Shown: in pieces, positions 59,596 to 64,000 of the stretch
Layout: each line of letters opens with the position of its first letter
How positions within the stretch are numbered: position 1 is the first letter of the stretch
Source: Methanobacterium sp.
GTDB lineage: Archaea; Methanobacteriota; Methanobacteria; Methanobacteriales; Methanobacteriaceae
Reading direction: 5' to 3'
DNA length: 64,000 nucleotides
NCBI GenBank assembly: GCA_016222945.1
Contig: JACRPY010000002.1
Coordinates: 186,001 to 250,000, forward strand
Position numbers and translations under genes: made by a program
Notes under the pieces: model-generated
The model's database searches: none
Seen by the model: the letters and a program-made list of their open reading frames with translations, nothing else
Told to the model about the DNA's origin: nothing

Positions 59596-61245
59596 ATGGA
59601 AAGTGAAATTTACAAGCACGATGTTTTAGTAATAGGCTCTGGCGGAGCAGGATGTAGAGCAGCAATAGAAGCTTCTAAACAAAATTTAAGCGTTTTAATA
59701 ATATCAAAAGGGTTATCATTTAAATCAGGATGCACAACCTTGGCGGAAGGAGGATATAACGCATCATTTGCAGCAGTTGACAGTGAAGATGATGCTGATG
59801 CTCATTTTGAAGATACAATGAAAGGAGGAGCGTATCTAAACGATCCCCAACTTGCAAGAATTCTTGTAGAAGAATCACCACAAAGACTCATTGAACTTGA
59901 AAGTTACGGAGCTCTTTTTGATAGGCAGGAATCTGGAGAAATAAACCAGCGCCCATTTGGGGGGCAACAATTCAGGCGAACATGCTTCCAGGGAGATAGA
60001 ACAGGCCATGAAATGATGATGGCCCTAAAAGAAGAAGTTCTTAAACGAGATATTGAAACCCTTGATGAAATCATGGTAACATCTCTGATTTTAGATGAAT
60101 CAGGAAATTCAGTAATAGGAGCTTGTGGGTTGTCACTTAAAGACTCTAAATTCATGGTCTTTAAGGCTAAATCAGTTGTTATGGGTAGTGGAGGGGCAGG
60201 ATGGCTTTATCCTGTAACTTCAAACACATTGCAGAAAACTGGTGATGGTTATTCTTTAGCATATGATGCTGGAGCAGACCTTTTAGACATGGAACAGGTT
60301 CAATTCCACCCAACAGGCATGATATATCCAGAATCAAGAAAAGGAGTCCTGGTCACAGAAGCTGTGCGTGGAGAAGGCGGTAAACTCATCAATGCTGAAG
60401 ATGAAAGGTTCATGAAAAATTATGACCCTCGAGGAGAACTTGCAACAAGGGATATAGTGGCAAGAGCCATATATAATGAAATAAGAGAAGAAAGAGGCAC
60501 AAAAATAGGAGGGGTTTATCTGGATGTAACTCACCTTCCAGATGAAATAATTGAAGAGAAACTTGAAACCATGCTTTTACAGTTTCAGGATGTTGGTGTG
60601 GACATAAGAAACGAAGCAATGGAAGTTGCACCAACTGCACACCATTTTATGGGCGGCATTAGGATAAATGAACATGGTGAAACCACAATAAAGAATTTAT
60701 ACGCTGCAGGTGAAGCAGCTGGTGGAGTTCATGGTGCAAACAGGCTTGGTGGAAACGCACTTGCAGATACTCAGGTATTTGGTAAGCGTGCAGGTGAAGC
60801 TGCAGCTAAAAATGCCATAAATGATGAAATTGAATCTAATGATAAATTTGTTAATGCTGAAAAAGAACGTATCTTAAAACTCTTGAAAAATGGTGATATA
60901 TATCCATTTGAGATTAAAAAAGAGCTTGAAGAACTCATGTGGAAAAATGTGGCTATAATACGTAATGAAGATGGTTTAAAAGATGCATTAATGAGGATTA
61001 ATGAACTTAAATCCATGTTAAAAGATATGAAAGTGTCAGACATCACAAGTTACAATAAAGACCTTCTTGATGCACTGGAAATAATTAAAATGCTTGATGT
61101 GGCTGAACTTGTCACCAAATCAGCAATTTTACGCAGGGAAAGTAGAGGCGCCCACTACAGGGAAGATTTTCCTGAAACAAAGGATTCGTGGAAGAAGAGC
61201 ATTGTTTTTAATAAAGCTGGAAGATTAAGTTTTATTGAAAGATAA
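59596..61245 (+). CDS. tfrA: Thiol:fumarate reductase subunit A (CoM/CoB:fumarate reductase)
   Basis: A 549-residue flavoprotein of the fumarate reductase/succinate dehydrogenase class. FAD site VLVIGSGGAGCRAAIEAS (about 12-28), the flavin-attachment region with AEGGYNASF, HPTGMIYPESRKGVLVTEAVRGEGG (about 237-260), and the C-terminal NLYAAGEAAGGVHGANRLGGNALADTQVFG. In Methanobacteriales TfrA reduces fumarate with coenzymes M and B thiols; TfrB carries the CoM-S-S-CoB active part and is not in this window. Probably a leaderless transcript: TATA-like TTTAAATAATATA about 25 bases before the ATG. Confidence 0.92.
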   Translation: MESEIYKHDVLVIGSGGAGCRAAIEASKQNLSVLIISKGLSFKSGCTTLAEGGYNASFAAVDSEDDADAHFEDTMKGGAYLNDPQLARILVEESPQRLIELESYGALFDRQESGEINQRPFGGQQFRRTCFQGDRTGHEMMMALKEEVLKRDIETLDEIMVTSLILDESGNSVIGACGLSLKDSKFMVFKAKSVVMGSGGAGWLYPVTSNTLQKTGDGYSLAYDAGADLLDMEQVQFHPTGMIYPESRKGVLVTEAVRGEGGKLINAEDERFMKNYDPRGELATRDIVARAIYNEIREERGTKIGGVYLDVTHLPDEIIEEKLETMLLQFQDVGVDIRNEAMEVAPTAHHFMGGIRINEHGETTIKNLYAAGEAAGGVHGANRLGGNALADTQVFGKRAGEAAAKNAINDEIESNDKFVNAEKERILKLLKNGDIYPFEIKKELEELMWKNVAIIRNEDGLKDALMRINELKSMLKDMKVSDITSYNKDLLDALEIIKMLDVAELVTKSAILRRESRGAHYREDFPETKDSWKKSIVFNKAGRLSFIER

Positions 61246-61345
61246 GCATAGATAAACTTCATTTTCATTTTATCACGTTAGTTTAAGACTAAATGGACGA
61301 TAATATTTGAATTCTTTCAAATTGACATTAAAAGAGGATTGATTA

Positions 61346-61888
61346 ATGAGATATATTGCTTTGCTTAGAGGAATTAATGTTGGCCGTAAAAATAGAATAA
61401 AAATGGCTGATTTAATAAATATTTTTGAATCCATGGGTTTTAAAGATGTAAAAACGTATCTTCAAAGTGGTAATGTAATTTTTAATCATGATTCTATTGA
61501 CACTGTAAAAACTGCGCGAGATATTGAAAAAAACATAACTCAAACATTTGGATTTGAGGTTAATCTGATTATTAGGAATGAAGATGAACTGGAAAACATC
61601 ATCAATGGTAACCCATTTATTAAAGAATCAAACATTGAAATTGATAAGTTACATGTGACCTTTTTGCAAGAGCGGCCTGAAACAGAAATTATACAGAATT
61701 TAGACATAAATAAAGACATAAATGAGAAATTTGAAGTCATTGATAAAGAAGTGTACCTTTATTGTCCAAATGGATATGCAAGAACAAAATTAACAAATAA
61801 TGTATTTGAAAAAAAGTTAAAAACCAAAGCTACGACAAGAAATTGGAAAACAACAAATAAGCTGCTTCAAATATCTAAGAATAAATAA
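61346..61888 (+). CDS. DUF1697 family protein
   Basis: A 180-residue protein whose start RYIALLRGINVGRKNRIKMADLINIFESMGFKDVKTYLQSGNVIF is the signature of DUF1697 (segment given as positions 2-46 of the product; sequence core LLRGINVG and LQSGNVIF). The end has YCPNGYARTKLTN and TTRNWKTTNKLL, also conserved. Function unknown; the family is far more common in bacteria, so acquisition by transfer is plausible. Own ribosome binding site AGAGGATTGATTA. Confidence 0.82.
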   Translation: MRYIALLRGINVGRKNRIKMADLINIFESMGFKDVKTYLQSGNVIFNHDSIDTVKTARDIEKNITQTFGFEVNLIIRNEDELENIINGNPFIKESNIEIDKLHVTFLQERPETEIIQNLDINKDINEKFEVIDKEVYLYCPNGYARTKLTNNVFEKKLKTKATTRNWKTTNKLLQISKNK

Positions 61889-61935
61889 TTAAAGCTTCAG
61901 ATGATTAGGTGAGTTTAGTATTTATTTCATACTGT

Positions 61936-62988
61936 TTACCTTTTCTTGATCTTTTTAATCTCTTTGGCCATTTTTTTTATATCTTTCCATTTCTTTTTTT
62001 CTGCAAGTTTAGGGTTTTTTTTCCTTTCAACTGCCTGTATTTCCCTCTGTAATTTTCGGTAACTTTCCAGTCTTTTCTCAGACAGGGATCCATCACTTAT
62101 GGCATTTTTAACTGCACATCCGGGTTCAGTCTCATGCGAACAATCGGAAAATTTACACTGCATCTCAAGTTCTATAATATCACTGAAAAGATCCAGCATT
62201 CCCTCTCCAGCATCCCATAGCTGCAATTCCCTCATTCCAGGATTGTCTATAATTAAACCGCCATTCTCTAACATGATCAATTCTCTTTCAGTTGTAACAT
62301 GTCTTCCCCTACTATCTTTTTCCCGTATTTTGCCGATATTCTGTCTTTTATAACCTTCAAGAGAGTTGATGAGTGTAGATTTGCCAACACCAGATGAACC
62401 CAGCAATGCGACGGTTTTACCATCCTTAAGATAAGGTGATAATTGTTCTATGCCATCATTCTCAGTTGCACTGATAGCAACTACATTTATCCCGGGTGCT
62501 ATCTCCACAACTTCATTTATTTTATTATTTACATCTTTACAAAGATCTGATTTACTTAGAATCACTACAGGCTCTGCACCTTTTTCATTAGCAATAGCGA
62601 GGTATCTTTCTATCCTTCTTAAGTTAAAATCTCTGTTTAGTGAAGTGACTATAAAAATAGTATCAATGTTAGCGACAATTACCTGTTCTTCGGTAACTTT
62701 ACCTGCTTCTTTCCTTGAAAACTTGCTTTTTCGAGGGAGAATGACATGTATAGTGGCAGAACCTATTTCATCTTTTGATATGGCTACCCAATCACCTACG
62801 GCAGGAAGATGTTCCTTTTGGCGCAGATTACCTGAAATTCTTGCACGAATCTCTCCATCTTTGGTGTACACGTTATAACCATTTTTGTACACAGTTGAGA
62901 CTCTTGCTGGTTCATATAATCCAACATAATCCCTAAAATGTTTCCCGAAAAAGGCATTCCATCCTAATTTCTTTAATAAATTATCCAA
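61936..62988 (-). CDS. rsgA: RsgA-like circularly permuted GTPase
   Basis: A 350-residue GTPase. The N-terminal OB-fold (VGDWVAISKDEIGSATIH), then permuted GTP motifs: G4 LSKSDLC (about 160), G1 LLGSSGVGKSTLINSL (about 205), G3 IIDNPGMRELQLWD (about 255), and a C-terminal zinc site CKFSDCSHETEPGCAVK. Bacterial RsgA matures the 30S ribosomal subunit. It is rare in archaea, and its presence here suggests a gene gained from bacteria. A Lys-rich C terminus (KKKWKDIKKMAKEIKKIKK) may bind RNA. Start ATG at 62988 with GAGGAATTTAAATTGG further upstream. Confidence 0.88.
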   Translation of the reverse strand: MDNLLKKLGWNAFFGKHFRDYVGLYEPARVSTVYKNGYNVYTKDGEIRARISGNLRQKEHLPAVGDWVAISKDEIGSATIHVILPRKSKFSRKEAGKVTEEQVIVANIDTIFIVTSLNRDFNLRRIERYLAIANEKGAEPVVILSKSDLCKDVNNKINEVVEIAPGINVVAISATENDGIEQLSPYLKDGKTVALLGSSGVGKSTLINSLEGYKRQNIGKIREKDSRGRHVTTERELIMLENGGLIIDNPGMRELQLWDAGEGMLDLFSDIIELEMQCKFSDCSHETEPGCAVKNAISDGSLSEKRLESYRKLQREIQAVERKKNPKLAEKKKWKDIKKMAKEIKKIKKR

Positions 62989-63091
62989 TTTAAATTCCTC
63001 AGTTTAATTAGTACAATATAGTTTAGAATATGAGTATATAAGGTTTATTATTAAAATATAATGGTAAAAATAGAAGTTTAATTGAAACCAT

Positions 63092-63140
63092 GTCCGGATA
63101 GGGACTTGAACCCAGTTAATAGATCCAAATCATATGGTAT
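63092..63140 (-). tRNA. tRNA 3'-end-like remnant
   Basis: On the minus strand the segment reads CTGGGTTCAAGTCCC then TATCCGGAC (63092-63117): GGTTCAAGTCC is a classical T-loop and TCCGGAC a 3' acceptor half. The complementary 5' acceptor (GTCCGGA), D arm and anticodon arm are not found upstream, and the T stem has only three good pairs. Instead ATGGTATAT (63134-63142) and ATATACCAT (63157-63165) form a perfect hairpin. This looks like the leftover of an integration at a tRNA gene rather than a working tRNA. Confidence 0.45.
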
Positions 63141-63188
63141 ATTGCTTTAATAGAGTATATACCATTATATGTATTTAAAAAATGAATT

Positions 63189-64000
63189 TTAATAGTTCAC
63201 TGGAACCATGTCTCTGTTTTTAAACTGTTTAAGTAGGAATGTTCCTATTCTGCCGCAATAGATTGCAAAAACCCCTAAAACCAGTATGAATATAAATATA
63301 GTAATATCTCCAATTGAAGATATGTTGTTTAATTTTATTCCAGATATTATGATTCCAAATATGAAAATTGCTATTACAAGGAGCGAACCAGAGATATTTC
63401 CAGTTAAGAAACCGTATTTGAAGTCATGAGTGTGGTTTTTAGCCATAAAAACAGTTATAAATCCGCTGAATAAAGTTAATAACGCGATATTATGGAATAT
63501 AAATGCAATGCTTAGTGATGTTATTACTCCCGCAATTAGGCCTTTTCCATCAATCATCAGCTCTTTAATGGTTTCTCCATGATATTCGACTTCTTCTAAT
63601 GATTTGGTGTACATGAGGGTGCTGCCACAACTACAATAAACAAAATCGTTAGGAGTTTCGTCTTCCTGGAGTTGGTAATAACCATTACATCCATGACAAG
63701 TTAATAGGCCCGTATAAGCGTTTTTATTGATTAAAAGACTCATGTCTGTTCGCATAATCGTAAAAAGGATTTTATAGGCAGATATAATATCAGATGTTGT
63801 CATGTTTATTCTTTCTTTGTTTAGGGCGTTGCATGCAGCAAGAAGTTTAGTTATTCTTTTTAGTTCTCTTTTGAATGAAATTTCCCTATCTCCAATTTCA
63901 TCACAGCATTTTGAAGCCAGTAAATCATGTAATTTATCATGGAATCTTTCAGTATGTTTATCTGTCCATTTAATTTGCCTAATATGGTAAAAAAAATCAT
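63189..64000 (-). CDS. Zinc-ribbon membrane protein, 5' end outside the window
   Basis: The frame from the stop at 63189 stays open to the window end, so the gene starts beyond 64000. The visible 270 residues contain a helical, Lys/His-rich N-terminal part (HDKLHDLLASKCCDEIGDRE, SFKRELKRITKLLAACNALN), a zinc ribbon CHGCNGYYQLQEDETPNDFVYCSCG, and four hydrophobic helices near the C terminus. Taking the internal ATG at 63803 would discard the conserved first part. Homologous in its ribbon to the thioredoxin-like protein at 52644. Function unknown. Confidence 0.75.
   Translation of the reverse strand, partial: DFFYHIRQIKWTDKHTERFHDKLHDLLASKCCDEIGDREISFKRELKRITKLLAACNALNKERINMTTSDIISAYKILFTIMRTDMSLLINKNAYTGLLTCHGCNGYYQLQEDETPNDFVYCSCGSTLMYTKSLEEVEYHGETIKELMIDGKGLIAGVITSLSIAFIFHNIALLTLFSGFITVFMAKNHTHDFKYGFLTGNISGSLLVIAIFIFGIIISGIKLNNISSIGDITIFIFILVLGVFAIYCGRIGTFLLKQFKNRDMVPVNY

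Noticed and set aside
63092..63165. Complete functional tRNA gene
   Set aside because: No 5' acceptor half, D arm or anticodon arm can be built; only the 3' end is present.
63802..63990. Plus-strand 62-codon open frame at the right end
   Set aside because: It is a shadow of the minus-strand zinc-ribbon gene, whose frame is open to the window end and has better coding character.

Overview
The window comes from the chromosome of an AT-rich methanogenic archaeon of the Methanobacteriales, most likely a Methanobacterium-type organism. The evidence is the gene content. It has a fused formaldehyde-activating enzyme/hexulose-6-phosphate synthase, O-phosphoseryl-tRNA synthetase (SepRS), thiol:fumarate reductase subunit A, CTP-type riboflavin kinase, Alba chromatin protein, DUF63 and DUF1786 proteins, PQQ-propeller and parallel-beta-helix secreted proteins, and archaeal TATA-type promoters, several of them placed for leaderless transcripts. 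All family assignments were made by reading motifs; no database search was run.

Layout. 1-6.3 kb: surface and secreted proteins (hypothetical exported protein, lipoprotein, beta-helix adhesin-like protein, membrane-anchored DnaJ-type zinc finger), an HD-domain protein and a frameshifted TetR regulator. 6.7-17.6 kb: mostly minus-strand core genes (hisB, ferredoxin, ModE-like regulator, polysaccharide flippase, iron-sulfur flavoprotein, carbonic-anhydrase-like protein, fae-hps, a second beta-helix protein, an intact TetR, and trpB2 with TRP-box-like sites). 17.7-28.8 kb: an integrated plasmid- or provirus-like element with a tyrosine integrase, a 1.9 kb gene-free region with repeats, a zinc-finger protein, a run of very small genes, a primase-polymerase/SF3-helicase replication protein, and a minus-strand module of a GHKL ATPase fused to a PD-(D/E)XK-like domain plus a small zinc ribbon. 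A 25-bp class motif recurs upstream of four of its transcription units. 28.9-36.2 kb: DUF1786, PHP phosphoesterase, universal stress protein, DUF63, leuA, two tandem REC-PAS regulators, albA. 36.4-40.5 kb: a minus-strand padR - ABC ATPase - ABC permease - PQQ-propeller cluster. 40.7-53.3 kb: accessory and membrane genes, including acetolactate decarboxylase, a TMEM175-type channel, a HAD phosphatase and a partial copy of it, a broken LysE transporter, an alanine dehydrogenase/ornithine cyclodeaminase-type enzyme, a pair of membrane proteins with cytochrome b-like histidines, and a zinc-ribbon thioredoxin. 53.4-64 kb: conserved metabolism (gatA, a CobQ-like amidotransferase with reversed domain order, ribB, ribK, sepS, tfrA, DUF1697, rsgA), a tRNA 3'-end remnant and a zinc-ribbon membrane gene running off the right edge.

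The least explained signal is a family of short bipartite palindromes, each a CAAAAT/ATTTTG hairpin followed by a CGAAA/TTTCG hairpin with 3-4 nt loops. A cluster of about seven hairpins sits in the albA leader between 11-bp direct repeats that duplicate the Shine-Dalgarno sequence. One unit is an exact 48-bp in-frame insertion in the thioredoxin gene, and another is a 49-bp insertion that breaks the LysE gene. This looks like a miniature mobile or self-propagating repeat. Other signals worth following are the GHKL-nuclease gene on the integrated element, five TGTGA-N6-TCACA palindromes in front of a secreted cysteine-peptidase-like gene, and a branched RNA-like structure inside the element.
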